DNA from: Fictibacillus sp. FJAT-27399
GTDB taxonomy: Bacteria; Bacillota; Bacilli; Bacillales; Fictibacillaceae
Direction: 5' to 3'
Assembly (NCBI RefSeq): GCF_001510655.1
Contig: NZ_LMVC01000002.1
Location: forward strand, 1,464,759 to 1,528,758
DNA: 64,000 nt
In this document: positions 43,399-51,548 of the stretch, in pieces
Position numbering within the stretch: the stretch's first letter is position 1
How the letters are laid out: the number at the start of each line of letters is the position of its first letter
Notes under the pieces: generated by a model
Told to the model about the DNA's origin: nothing
The model's database searches: none
What the model saw: the letters and a program-made list of their open reading frames with translations, nothing else
Translations under genes and position numbers: made by a program

Positions 43399-44184
43399 TT
43401 ATGATTTTTTTGTAATATCAATATCGAGATACTTTTTGCTCAGTTTCTCTAATGTTCCATCTTTTCTAAGTTCTTCGAGCGCTTTATTGATGGCTTTCAA
43501 AAGCTTTTTATCTTTTTTGGATACAGCGATCGCCTGTTCACTCGTCCCCAGCGTTTCTGCTTCTGAAACCTTAAATCCTTTTTTAATCGCTTGTTTGCCC
43601 GTAATGGAATCTGTGATAACTCCATCGTGCTTTCCTTCACTCAGGGCACGCAAAGCTGTGACATCACTGTCATACACCGATATGTCTTTAGTATATTTTT
43701 GAGCTTCGCTTTCATATGTAGATCCTTTAGCAACAGCAATATTTTTGCCTTTAATGTCTTTGACTCCTTTAATGGAGCTGTCTTTCTTAACAAATAATAC
43801 CGGACCAGAATAATAATATGGCGTACTGAAATTAACAGCTTTCTTCCTCTCAGGAGTAATGGTATGGCTCGCAACCGCAGCGTCAAAGCGATTGGTTTTT
43901 ACCGCTGTAACTATTCCGTGAAATTTTTGTTTGTCCACTTTTGCTTTTAATCCCATTTCCTTTGCGAGTGCTTTTCCTACCGCTACATCAAATCCATCAA
44001 GTTTCCCGTTCTTATCCGAGTAGCTGAAAGGATAAAACTCCCCTGATACGACAAACGAAAATACTCCATCTTCCTTCAGCTCCACTTCATCTCCACTTTT
44101 TGTTTTGGAAGTTGAGGACCCGCAGCCGGCAACCGACAAAACCATTGCGACTATTAGTAGTACTGGCAAATAGAACTTTTTCAC
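43399..44184 (-). CDS. Amino-acid ABC transporter substrate-binding lipoprotein
   Basis: 261 residues from a GTG at 44184 (AAAGGAGG 6 bp upstream; frame open to 44229). Signal peptide with lipobox LSVAGC, then a family-3 solute-binding fold: GEFYPFSYSDKNGKLDGFDVAVGKAL (as YPFSYSDKNGKLDGFDVAVG), RFDAAVASHTITPERKKAVNFS and GSTYESEAQKY. It delivers a polar amino acid or cystine to the permease. First gene of the operon. Confidence 0.9.
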   Translation of the reverse strand: MKKFYLPVLLIVAMVLSVAGCGSSTSKTKSGDEVELKEDGVFSFVVSGEFYPFSYSDKNGKLDGFDVAVGKALAKEMGLKAKVDKQKFHGIVTAVKTNRFDAAVASHTITPERKKAVNFSTPYYYSGPVLFVKKDSSIKGVKDIKGKNIAVAKGSTYESEAQKYTKDISVYDSDVTALRALSEGKHDGVITDSITGKQAIKKGFKVSEAETLGTSEQAIAVSKKDKKLLKAINKALEELRKDGTLEKLSKKYLDIDITKKS

Positions 44185-44531
44185 TGCTTTTCCTCCTTTA
44201 GTATTGTTTGATAGTTCTGAATAATACAATGGTAACGTGAGAAAAAATTAAATACTAGCTACAAGAGTACTAGAGAGTTTGTACTATACTGGGTAGAATT
44301 TCATGCAATTTTTTCCTCTTGGTGCTCTTCCCAAAGAATCATCCACGTTTATCAAACGATATACCTATGAAGTATTTACCCCAATAAAATCAAAATTAAT
44401 CGTAGGAATATTCGGAATTTTGAAGAATACATAAGTAATCTCTTTATTTGAAGCAAAAAGGCAGCAGCAGAGCACTCTAGGTCTTTTGTTGCTGAGTTTT
44501 ATACATTTTTTAAAAGGGAGGACAATTTGCC
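44185..44531. other. 347-bp non-coding gap between divergent genes
   Basis: AT-rich gap between the leftward amino-acid importer and a rightward membrane protein. AATATTCGGAATTTT (44407-44421) resembles a CodY box with four mismatches, too weak to call. An imperfect hairpin (CAGCA...TGCTG, about 44466-44496) precedes the rightward gene. No ORF, riboswitch or repeat was recognised. Confidence 0.4.
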
Positions 44532-45116
44532 ATGTCTGCTGATCATCAGAAAGTCATTCTTCTTTCGGATTATATAAGAAGGAAACGAATAAAAGAGCGT
44601 AAAGAAGCAGGTCCTGCCCGCCTGCTTCTCCGTCTTACACTTCTGTTTATTACGGCTAGCATGCTTATTTTCGGTGTATTCATGTGGCAGGATTTTAAAC
44701 ACACAACCTTATTATCACATAACCCGGACGAAATCTTTCAGTTGCTGAAGAATCAGAATGCGGAGGCGCTGACACCCGCTGTTAAAGAAAAGATCACCTC
44801 ATTGGCTTCTGAAATTAATGGATTGGAATATTTGGCTGTATTTTCAGAAAAACAAGGAACAGAAAGATCGGAAAAACGCCCTCCTGATTATGTTTTCTCG
44901 ACTGCTGGAAAGGAAGTAAATGATACACTCGGAATGGGCAACGGCAAATGGCACATCGAATATAAATTCAAACAAGAAAAAAGCAAACTATTTTGGAACA
45001 GTTTCTTGGTTATATTTATCTTTCTGTCCTTTGCTCTATTTATTTCCTGGATGGTAATCGGCTTTAAATATCCTAAAGGTATGGCAATGACAAACCGTAT
45101 GATGTATATCAAATAG
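44532..45116 (+). CDS. Two-helix membrane protein with extracytoplasmic domain, unknown
   Basis: 194 residues. A basic N-terminus (DYIRRKRIKERKEAG) precedes membrane helix 1 (about 30-50), an extracytoplasmic segment (about 52-155; with NPDEIFQLLKNQNAEALTPAVKEKI as LKNQNAEALTPAV), then helix 2 (about 157-178) and a short cytoplasmic end. The layout resembles the sensor half of a receptor or kinase with no output domain. AAGGGAGG supports the start. A perfect terminator follows. No family was recognised. Confidence 0.7.
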   Translation: MSADHQKVILLSDYIRRKRIKERKEAGPARLLLRLTLLFITASMLIFGVFMWQDFKHTTLLSHNPDEIFQLLKNQNAEALTPAVKEKITSLASEINGLEYLAVFSEKQGTERSEKRPPDYVFSTAGKEVNDTLGMGNGKWHIEYKFKQEKSKLFWNSFLVIFIFLSFALFISWMVIGFKYPKGMAMTNRMMYIK

Positions 45117-45120
45117 TATA

Positions 45121-45152
45121 AAAGCGGCAGGCCGATATGGCTGCCGCTTTGT
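45121..45152. terminator. Bidirectional terminator
   Basis: AAAGCGGCAG (45121-45130) pairs perfectly with CTGCCGCTTT (45141-45150). It ends the 44532 gene and could also end a leftward small ORF at 45165. Confidence 0.85.
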
Positions 45153-45164
45153 TTATTGAAATTA

Positions 45165-45260
45165 TTAATTTTTTTGAAAACTTTTTACCGCCTCCTGGAC
45201 AGACGAGAAGGTTGTCAGTGAAGATAGCTCATTGTTGCTTCCGGCAGCTTTCATCGCCAA
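45165..45260 (-). CDS. Doubtful small ORF (about 31 residues)
   Basis: A minus-strand frame ends SSVQEAVKSFQKN just before the terminator. The best start is a TTG at 45260 with AAGGGGGA about 10 bp upstream; the frame is open to 45365. Presence of a Shine-Dalgarno and adjacent terminator is the only support. It could be chance. Confidence 0.3.
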   Translation of the reverse strand: MAMKAAGSNNELSSLTTFSSVQEAVKSFQKN

Positions 45261-45409
45261 TTTAGCGGAATCCCCCTTATATATTGCTTGCTTTGATAAA
45301 ATCCGACACGAAAAATGAATTATTTCCCGGAAAATGTTAAGAGCTGGCGACAGATGCAAAATCATTTTCGTTTTATTTATCGTATAATAAAGAAAAGGAG
45401 TGATTTACA

Positions 45410-45613
45410 ATGAGCAAAAGCAAAGCAAGAAAACAAAGAGAACGACTAATAAGGGACGGAAGAAGAAATCCTTTGGACAATCGCGGTATCTATGCACTCA
45501 AAGATTTGAGGACGAGAAAAACTAAAACAAAATGGGAAAAATTGAATCAGCAGAAACATAAAGGCCGATTATCAGATCTTCAAAATCCTGATAAGAGGCC
45601 TTTATGCGTTTAA
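45410..45613 (+). CDS. Small basic protein, unknown
   Basis: 67 residues, about a third Lys/Arg: SKSKARKQRERLIRDGRRNP, then LDNRGIYALKDLRTRKTKTK. The KxRxKL(I)RxGRxNPxxNRG layout recalls a family of small Bacillus proteins (YqkK-like), loosely remembered. AAAGGAG precedes the ATG and a TATAAT lies at 45383-45388. No membrane segment; nucleic-acid or ribosome binding is possible from charge alone. Confidence 0.7.
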   Translation: MSKSKARKQRERLIRDGRRNPLDNRGIYALKDLRTRKTKTKWEKLNQQKHKGRLSDLQNPDKRPLCV

Positions 45614-45624
45614 GAGTGTGAATT

Positions 45625-45906
45625 CTATCTCATCAAATAAAGAATAGCAGCAGCAGCGCTTGGTAATCCGAATAACAAAATATGAAACGAATAATCACTT
45701 CTGCATTCTTTCCATTTTTTCTTTCTTGGATGTTTCTTAATCATTTTCCCGTCAAGAAAGAGACAGAGCATAATGCCTGATAACAAAAAGGCTCCAAATC
45801 CTACAGGTCCTGCAACTTCTAATATAAATATCCATCGATCCGTAAACCAGGCAAATAATATAATGATGGCAGCTACTGCAACACCCGCAAACAGACAATT
45901 CCTCAT
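45625..45906 (-). CDS. Small membrane protein, DUF5316-like
   Basis: 93 residues with three hydrophobic segments (FAGVAVAAIIILFAW; VGFGAFLLSGIMLCLF; ILLFGLPSAAAAILYL) and a basic loop KMIKKHPRKKKWKE. The GPVGFxxFLLSG...LLFGLPS pattern suggests DUF5316, as I recall it. AATGGGGGT precedes the ATG. It is convergent with the small basic gene, whose stop is 11 bp away. Function unknown. Confidence 0.65.
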   Translation of the reverse strand: MRNCLFAGVAVAAIIILFAWFTDRWIFILEVAGPVGFGAFLLSGIMLCLFLDGKMIKKHPRKKKWKECRSDYSFHILLFGLPSAAAAILYLMR

Positions 45907-45969
45907 TCCTTAACCCCCATTATGAATGAAAAAGCATCGCTTCCAACTAAGTCAGTAAACGTTTAAACT

Positions 45970-46293
45970 TTACCAAAAAGGCCGAAATCGCCGTATCCCA
46001 TAAAAAGGAAAACCGTACAAGCCGTATCCTGGAAACACTCCGCCTGATAAAATCGGAAAACGGCTGTCCGCCATTTCGTCACTTCTCAACGGCATTACCA
46101 TATACATATTCTCATTGTCATAGGTTTGAAGCCTGCCATGATAAATCTTGCCATCGATCATTTCAAGCTCAATATGTTGTCCAACAAAATGCTGGCATAA
46201 TAGATAATAATGATGATGGGAACCTTCTTTTCCTACTGATGGAGCAGATGGCATCGAATATTCTGTTGCTTTTATATCTTTGTCTATGTTCAA
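45970..46293 (-). CDS. LSm-like small protein with aromatic Gly-rich tail
   Basis: 107 residues from a TTG at 46293, preceded by the strong AAAGGAGGAG; the frame is open to 46347. The middle, GQHIELEMIDGKIYHGRLQT followed by YDNENMYMVMP, has the Sm1-like beta-strand pattern (D-G-x-x-x-G-x-L...D/N-M). The C-terminus is aromatic and Gly-rich (FPGYGLYGFPFYGIRRF), as in some coat or surface peptides. The N-terminus has HHHYY. Role unknown; Sm assignment is by pattern only. Confidence 0.6.
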   Translation of the reverse strand: MNIDKDIKATEYSMPSAPSVGKEGSHHHYYLLCQHFVGQHIELEMIDGKIYHGRLQTYDNENMYMVMPLRSDEMADSRFPILSGGVFPGYGLYGFPFYGIRRFRPFW

Positions 46294-46400
46294 AATTACT
46301 CCTCCTTTGTCCATACATCTTATTCCACCCCAACTAAAGTGCATCATTGTTCACCTATCTTCCCCCAAAATAGGTGCTGAAGGTTTTTTGCACATAAAAA

Positions 46401-46430
46401 ATTGCCGGGTATTTTAAAATACCCGGCAAT
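46401..46430 (-). terminator. Terminator of the DJ-1 family gene
   Basis: A perfect 30-bp palindrome, ATTGCCGGGTATTTT and its complement, is followed by T's on the minus strand, 18 bp past the stop at 46449. Confidence 0.88.
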
Positions 46431-46448
46431 CAAAATAAAACTATAAAA

Positions 46449-47117
46449 TTAGCTTTCCAGCACATCAATTACTTTTCGCGCTACACTGAGGCTGGATTGG
46501 GGATTCTGGCCTGTTACAAGCTTGCCATCCACAACCGCAAAGTCTGTCCAGTTGCCGCCATTCACAAATTCAGCTCCAAGTTCACGCAACCTTGTTTCCA
46601 AAAGAAATGGAACTTCTTCCGTCAGTTTCATTTCTCTTTCTTCAGAATCGGTAAACGCTGATACTTTTTTCCCTTTAACAATAGGCGTTCCGTCTTCATA
46701 GGCTGCTGTCACGAGCCCTGTTGGACCGTGGCAAACGGAGCCAATTACTTTATCGTCTTGTGCGAATTGGGAAACAACCACTTGAAGATCCCTGCTGTTC
46801 GGAAAATCAAAAACGGTACCATGCCCGCCTGGAAGATAAATTGCATCAAAACCGTGTGCTTCTTCCCTTGTTAGAGGTGGTGTATCCTTCAGCAGCGATT
46901 TCGCTTCTTCAAAATCTCCATTATCTCCTTCAAGGCTGTAAGGATCGAGAGGCACTTCTCCGCCTTCAATGCTGACAATCTTAATATCGTATCCTTGTTT
47001 TTTGAATTCATTGTAAGGAACTGCGAACTCTTCAAGCCATAGTCCCGTTTTATGATCACCGATTTTATCATGGCTCGTCACAACGATTAATACTTTTTTA
47101 GCAGACAATTGCTTCAC
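46449..47117 (-). CDS. DJ-1/PfpI superfamily protein (type 1 glutamine amidotransferase-like)
   Basis: 222 residues, HchA/Hsp31-like subgroup. The nucleophile elbow Cys is in GSVCHGPTGLV, with a family Glu in TGLWLEEFAVPY and HGFDAIYLPGGHGTVFDF. Members act as glyoxalase III, chaperone or deglycase; a role against methylglyoxal is likely but not shown. GGAG-like sequence precedes the ATG. Monocistronic. Confidence 0.88.
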   Translation of the reverse strand: MKQLSAKKVLIVVTSHDKIGDHKTGLWLEEFAVPYNEFKKQGYDIKIVSIEGGEVPLDPYSLEGDNGDFEEAKSLLKDTPPLTREEAHGFDAIYLPGGHGTVFDFPNSRDLQVVVSQFAQDDKVIGSVCHGPTGLVTAAYEDGTPIVKGKKVSAFTDSEEREMKLTEEVPFLLETRLRELGAEFVNGGNWTDFAVVDGKLVTGQNPQSSLSVARKVIDVLES

Positions 47118-47217
47118 TCCTTTTGAAAGTATGTTTTAAAAGATACTTACTTTTTCTTTTTATTTCAATGAATATGCTTGTTCTCTCCTGCACCCGTAGT
47201 TATTCCTTTTCCTTCAA

Positions 47218-47250
47218 AAAAATAAACGTCGATCCATGAGGAAAGACGTT
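47218..47250 (-). terminator. Terminator of the broken histidine phosphatase gene
   Basis: AACGTC (47225-47230) pairs with GACGTT (47245-47250); on the minus strand it is followed by a T-rich run. It lies just after the residual 3' end of the pseudogene, marking the original gene end. Confidence 0.55.
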
Positions 47251-47259
47251 GCTAACCCT

Positions 47260-47749
47260 TTATTTTACTGTTGATGGTATTGCCGCAGTGTGAGACGTAT
47301 CATTTAGAAAATGAATAATTCGTTTGGCTCCTTTTATCTCAAGCAAATGAATGCCCGTATCACCAGTTGGAAAAGATACTTTCCACCCTCATTCGAAATT
47401 CGATGGCAGATTCTCCTTTTTCAAACCTTTCATACATGGTTTTAGGGATAAAATACTTTTTTTCTTCCTCAAATGGAACTCCTGCGAGCACTCCATTATC
47501 ATGCTCACGAAGCTTATCTTCAAAATTTAATGGTGCACCAGATGCTTTTGACAAAATGGATGGTGTATCCGATGCCCTGCAAAGCGTACTTGCGTATATG
47601 ACATCCGGTCTAAAGTCTTCAGTCACCCTTTTTGCCATCAGACGTGCTTGCTCTCTGCCCAAGCCTGTAAGGGGATAATCCGCCCTTCCTTCATGAACAT
47701 TAAGGATATCAGCTTCTGATTGCCCATGCCTTATTAATAAAATCTGCAT
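47260..47749 (-). pseudogene. Histidine phosphatase (phosphoglycerate mutase-like), internal deletion and frameshift
   Basis: From ATG 47749 (GGAGG upstream) the frame reads MQILLIRHGQSEADIL (catalytic RHG) to RVESIFSNW and stops at 47360. Past that stop, in another frame, the family's C-terminus resumes: GDTGIHLLEIKGAKRIIHFL, ending at a TAA at 47260. About 35-40 residues with the second catalytic His (SHGG) are missing between. An out-of-frame deletion explains both the shortening and the shift. The truncated product keeps only half of the active site, so activity is unlikely. Confidence 0.75.
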
Positions 47750-47821
47750 AACCACTCACCTCCATATTTTGTACAGACTGATTATTCTTCCACTTTCCAA
47801 CGATGAATCCTTCTTCTTTAG

Positions 47822-47833
47822 ATGCCAGGCACC
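47822..47833. repeat. Half-copy of the REP-like palindrome
   Basis: ATGCCAGGCACC is one arm of the GGTGCCAGGCACC element with one or two changes; no second arm or TTGACA core is near. Probably a decayed copy. Confidence 0.4.
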
Positions 47834-47906
47834 ACATCCACCCGTCCAAGCCTCTGTCCCCCACACCGCATACCATAATTCACAACACTTTGAATGAGGT
47901 AAATGG

Positions 47907-48362
47907 ATGAAATTTAATTTTGGCAACGGGAAAACGGATGCGAAAAAATACAGTACGTTTAAAAAGAAGCTTTCAATCAACAAGGAAATGGACCTGAACA
48001 GCCCGAGTGATTTTCTGCCAGCCAATGAAGAGGTTCCGCTCCTTTACGTGCAATTTACCCAGCTCTCCAAAGGGGATAAGGTAGAATTAACGGCATCAGC
48101 CGGGTGGACGGCTGGCTTCCCTTGTGAACCAGCAGAAATTACACTGACCGTCAGGCGCAATCAAGAAGTTGTTGTGGCACAGAACTCTCAGACGACTCAG
48201 GACCTTCAGCAGCAGAACACGGCGACCGTTACTGGATCGGAGGAATTAACCGAAAACCTGGAGGTTGCCCGGTATACCTTGTATGCATCAACAGAGCAAG
48301 CCGGCAGAATACGGATGAGCGATTCCTTCAAACTTCTTGCAATCGTAAGGCTCGCTAATTAA
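47907..48362 (+). CDS. Hypothetical soluble protein, beta-rich
   Basis: 151 residues, no signal peptide or membrane segment. It opens KFNFGNGKTDAKKYSTFKKK and carries alternating hydrophobic strands (KVELTASAGWTAGF, PAEITLTVRRNQEVVVAQ, GRIRMSDSFKLLAIVRLA) that suggest a beta-sandwich, perhaps a structural or spore-associated protein. GAGGTAA precedes the ATG; a bidirectional terminator starts at its stop. No family recognised. Confidence 0.65.
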   Translation: MKFNFGNGKTDAKKYSTFKKKLSINKEMDLNSPSDFLPANEEVPLLYVQFTQLSKGDKVELTASAGWTAGFPCEPAEITLTVRRNQEVVVAQNSQTTQDLQQQNTATVTGSEELTENLEVARYTLYASTEQAGRIRMSDSFKLLAIVRLAN

Positions 48363-48398
48363 AAATAGACCAGGCATGGGTGCCTGGCCTATTTTTAT
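48361..48398. terminator. Bidirectional terminator between convergent genes
   Basis: AAAAATAGACCAGGCA (48361-48376) pairs with TGCCTGGCCTATTTTT (48381-48396; one mismatch). The core CCAGGCA/TGCCTGG is shared with the REP-like arms, perhaps by descent or chance. Confidence 0.85.
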
Positions 48399-48631
48399 TT
48401 CCTTTCAAGTGCATATAGATCATCTTCTACAGCAGCCAGTCTGTCTCTTACGACATTCTGTGAATCTCTGACTCCCTGATTATAAAAATGAGATCCGATC
48501 TGCTTCGCGAAAAAATCAAGAAAATTTTCTGCTGCGATAATTCCTATTTCCTCCCCGCGTTCATCGTAAAAAAACTGCTGAATATCTCGGATGGCCTGAT
48601 CCTTGTGTTCTTGTTTCCAATTGATTAACAT
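48395..48631 (-). CDS. DUF2164 family protein
   Basis: 78 residues from the ATG at 48631, preceded by GAGGGAGG (frame open to 48649). AIRDIQQFFYDERGEEIGI, NFLDFFAKQIGSHFYNQGVR and a tail LAAVEDDLYALER are the family signature. It is a small helical protein of unknown function in many bacteria. Monocistronic. Confidence 0.9.
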   Translation of the reverse strand: MLINWKQEHKDQAIRDIQQFFYDERGEEIGIIAAENFLDFFAKQIGSHFYNQGVRDSQNVVRDRLAAVEDDLYALERK

Positions 48632-48690
48632 TGTGCGCCTCCCTCTCAAATCGAAGTCCTTTTGATTGTATCACTCTTTTTTGAGGACAT

Positions 48691-48722
48691 AAAAAAAGCC
48701 GGTTTTCAATAGCCGGCTTCAC
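48691..48722 (-). terminator. Terminator of the YhaQP-like operon
   Basis: AAGCCGG (48697-48703) pairs with CCGGCTT (48713-48719), with a T-run following on the minus strand. Confidence 0.75.
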
Positions 48723-48726
48723 TTTA

Positions 48727-49947
48727 TTAACTATTTTTAGCGACTTGGATCATATCTTTCAGTTTCACTTTGCCGCCGTAATGCATCACACCATGCACAT
48801 AAATGCGCCCTGCAATCCGGTTGATAATCCATAATGAAACAAGAAGTATTCCGATTGTAATACTTATCTCCATCGCTCCCGCTTCTCCCGCTACAATTCT
48901 TGAAAATGTAACGATCGGTGAGAAGAACGGAATGTACGAGCTGACAACAACAAGTGTAGTGGAGGGATCGAACAATGAGCGCATACCGATAAAGAATGCT
49001 CCCATGATCAGGATAATGATCGGAAACTGAGATGAGCCCAAGTCTTCTGTCCTGCTTACCATTGACCCGACTGCCGCATAAAGCATGGCGTACAATAAAT
49101 ACCCCAGTACAAAATACGAAATGAAAGCTGTAATGACGCCCGGTGTTAAATTCGATAGATCGATAGCTGCACCGAAAATCGACAATTGATCGGCATTAAG
49201 CCAGCCTGCCAAGTAAGCAATTCCGCCAGCCCCTCCGATAAACGCAATCTGAACAATTGCACCTGTCAGGATAGCGGCTATTTTGGCATACATCATCATG
49301 ATCGGCTTTACTTTTGGAATCATGATTTCCATGACGCGCGAGGATTTTTCCGCTGCGATGGCCGTTGCAATCATCTGGCCGAACCCCATGATAAATATGT
49401 ACATAAAGAATACAAAGAGATAAACAATTCCAAACGTGTTGCTCGTATCCTTTAATACTTCATCCTTCACTTGTACTGTTGCCAGCAAAGAAGAAGCCGT
49501 TTCTGCATTAATTTTATTTTTGGTGATCGTATTCGATATATATGCTTGTTGCAATGCCTGAGATACGACAGGAACAACTTCATTATTCGGGAAGTTTTTA
49601 TAAATATAGGTCAAACCTGGTACACCTTTTTGATCTTTAACAATTAAAACTCCATCCAGATCTCCTTGCTCTACCTTCTTTCTTAAGCTTTTCCCCTGGC
49701 TTTGGCCGGCTTTATTCAGCTTTGTTTCTTCTAGCGTTTTATTTAATGCCTGAATATTAATCTCGTTGCTCGTTTCATTGATCAGCGAGATCTTATCCTT
49801 ATTGCCGCTATCAGAGCTGTTTGCCCAGTTGGAGTAGCCAAGAAAAGCCAGAATGGCCACAAAGATGATGGCTGTTGATATTTTGAAAACCCTGGAAGTC
49901 AGGTTTTCTTTTAAATGAAATTTATATACGGTTGAAAACTTTTTCAT
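48727..49947 (-). CDS. yhaP: ABC transporter permease (YhaP/NatB-like)
   Basis: 406 residues. One N-terminal membrane helix, a large extracytoplasmic domain (about 45-175), then five or so C-terminal helices (GIVYLFVFFMYIFIMGFG; AKIAAILTGAIVQIAFIGGAG). This ABC-2-type layout matches YhaP/NatB, exporters of sodium or of peptides/antibiotics. KSSRVMEIMIPKVKP is the conserved cytoplasmic loop. It is 1 bp from the ATPase gene upstream. Substrate unknown. Confidence 0.87.
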   Translation of the reverse strand: MKKFSTVYKFHLKENLTSRVFKISTAIIFVAILAFLGYSNWANSSDSGNKDKISLINETSNEINIQALNKTLEETKLNKAGQSQGKSLRKKVEQGDLDGVLIVKDQKGVPGLTYIYKNFPNNEVVPVVSQALQQAYISNTITKNKINAETASSLLATVQVKDEVLKDTSNTFGIVYLFVFFMYIFIMGFGQMIATAIAAEKSSRVMEIMIPKVKPIMMMYAKIAAILTGAIVQIAFIGGAGGIAYLAGWLNADQLSIFGAAIDLSNLTPGVITAFISYFVLGYLLYAMLYAAVGSMVSRTEDLGSSQFPIIILIMGAFFIGMRSLFDPSTTLVVVSSYIPFFSPIVTFSRIVAGEAGAMEISITIGILLVSLWIINRIAGRIYVHGVMHYGGKVKLKDMIQVAKNS

Positions 49948-49948
49948 C

Positions 49949-50833
49949 TTATCTCACCTTTTCCAGGAAGATTTCATTCAGTGTAGGTTCGAGCATTTTA
50001 AAATATCGAATGGGAACGTTCGCCTGATGTAGCCGGTTAAACAGTTCGAAGGCTTCTGAATCATCCTTTACCTTTACAAGCAAGTCGTTCATCTTCTTCT
50101 CGTAGGAAACCTTCCATGCCTTCAGCTTCTCTTCCATATCTTCATGATTAAACAGCGTGAGATTGCGGTATCCGTAGTTCTGTTTAATCTCGCTAAGCCT
50201 GCCGTGTATAACCGCTTGCCCATCTTTCATCAGACAAACATTTTCACAGAATGATTCAATCTGCTCCATACGATGCGAGGAAAGGATCACTGTTTTTTTC
50301 TTTTTCACCTGTTCTTCTATAATCGCAGACAGCATATTCGCATTAACAGGATCGAGACCACTGAACGGCTCATCCAGTATCAAAAGCTCCGGATCATGAA
50401 TAAGTGTGGCGATCAGCTGTATTTTTTGCTGATTTCCTTTGGAAAGATCGGAAGCCTTTTTATGTTTGTGTTCCGGAATTTGCAGTTTTTCAAGCCAATA
50501 ATCGATAGCTTTATTGGCGCTTTGTCTGTCCATCCCCTCAAGCTCTGCAAAATATCGAAGCTGATCAGAAACTTTGCTTTTTTGATAGAGTCCTCTTTCT
50601 TCCGGCAAGTAGCCGATCGAAACTTGGCTGCGGTCGAGCAGGCTGCCTTTCCACAGAATCTCCCCCTGATCAGGTACGAGAAGGCCGAGAATCATTTTAA
50701 TGGTTGTCGTCTTACCAGCACCATTTCTTCCTAAAAGCCCAAGTACTTCCCCGGCCGGCAAAGTAAGTGAAAGATTAGACACTGCCTTTGTATGCCTAAA
50801 AGATTTATGCAGATACTGCAGCTCCAATGCCAA
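49949..50833 (-). CDS. yhaQ: ABC transporter ATPase (YhaQ/NatA-like)
   Basis: 294 residues. Walker A GRNGAGKTTTIK, signature LSKGNQQKIQLI, Walker B LLILDEPFSGLDPV, H-loop LSSHRMEQIE, plus a C-terminal ~80-residue extension. Together with YhaP it forms an exporter of the NatAB type. The LSKGNQQK signature departs from LSGGQ, as usual for this subgroup. Regulation not visible. Confidence 0.9.
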   Translation of the reverse strand: MALELQYLHKSFRHTKAVSNLSLTLPAGEVLGLLGRNGAGKTTTIKMILGLLVPDQGEILWKGSLLDRSQVSIGYLPEERGLYQKSKVSDQLRYFAELEGMDRQSANKAIDYWLEKLQIPEHKHKKASDLSKGNQQKIQLIATLIHDPELLILDEPFSGLDPVNANMLSAIIEEQVKKKKTVILSSHRMEQIESFCENVCLMKDGQAVIHGRLSEIKQNYGYRNLTLFNHEDMEEKLKAWKVSYEKKMNDLLVKVKDDSEAFELFNRLHQANVPIRYFKMLEPTLNEIFLEKVR

Positions 50834-50942
50834 GCTAAAAACCCCCTTATGTAGTACAAAAAGTTACCATCCTAGCATATTAATAAAATATCTTTTATAT
50901 TTTCTCACATAAAAATGGAAATATCAAACAGTCAAAAACTAT

Positions 50943-51033
50943 AAAAAAAAGCCCTTATCCCCATAGGACAGGCCCCTCTCGCATACGATAAAAAACCAGC
51001 TAGCTGTTCGGAAAAATACTCCTTTATAAGGGC
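50943..51033 (-). terminator. Long-loop terminator-like structure after the 51024 gene
   Basis: GCCCTTAT (50951-50958) can pair with ATAAGGGC (51026-51033), closing a loop of about 67 nt; on the minus strand a T-run follows. The loop holds CAGCTAGCTG, itself a palindrome. A weaker call than the compact terminators. Confidence 0.35.
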
Positions 51034-51503
51034 AGCTGCAAAATATATTGAATGCCAATATTGCCAGCCCTTCTTTGTCCTCTGTCCTCAAAGCCCGTTT
51101 TAAAATACAGCTGCTGTGCGGCAATGTTCTTTTTGTTTACCGCCAGCACGAGCTCATCGCAAAATGGAAAATGGACGGAGGCAAAGCCAGGCAGGGCCAG
51201 CATCGCCCGTTTTGCTACCCGTTTCCCCTGGTATTCCGGATGAACAGAAAGTGCACGGATGAAAAGGGCGTTCGGATTTTCTGTAAAGGGGGTGATGCCC
51301 GGTCCATGATGGAGCACAAAAAAACCGGCGGGCTTCCCCTCGTACAAAATGACCACCGGATGTCTGCTCTGGTCTTCTTCGCAGACCTTTAATGCCGTTA
51401 ACGGAAGTGCCGTAAATCGCAGCTGCTCTTTTGGAAGTTCAAATGTACTCAACTCCTGATTATGCTCAGGCTGATAGAAAGACAGGCTGACTTCAGCGGA
51501 CAT
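51024..51503 (-). CDS. GNAT family N-acetyltransferase
   Basis: 159 residues from the ATG at 51503, preceded by AGGTGGGG (frame open to 51524). GKPAGFFVLHHG, LFIRALSVHPEYQGKRVAKRAM (acetyl-CoA loop QGKRVAKR) and AVNKKNIAAQQLYFKTGFED are GNAT hallmarks. Substrate unknown. It is upstream of, but not coupled to, the YhaQP operon. Confidence 0.87.
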   Translation of the reverse strand: MSAEVSLSFYQPEHNQELSTFELPKEQLRFTALPLTALKVCEEDQSRHPVVILYEGKPAGFFVLHHGPGITPFTENPNALFIRALSVHPEYQGKRVAKRAMLALPGFASVHFPFCDELVLAVNKKNIAAQQLYFKTGFEDRGQRRAGNIGIQYILQLPL

Positions 51504-51548
51504 TTGTATCCCCACCTTTTTCAATCAAAGTAATGCCTTTGTTCAGCT

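Noticed and set aside
44407-44421. Possible CodY box in front of the 44532 gene
   Set aside because: Four mismatches of fifteen to the consensus in AT-rich DNA; expected by chance.
47756-48025. 89-residue minus-strand ORF between the broken phosphatase and the 47907 gene
   Set aside because: Overlaps the start of the well-supported rightward gene and has no Shine-Dalgarno.
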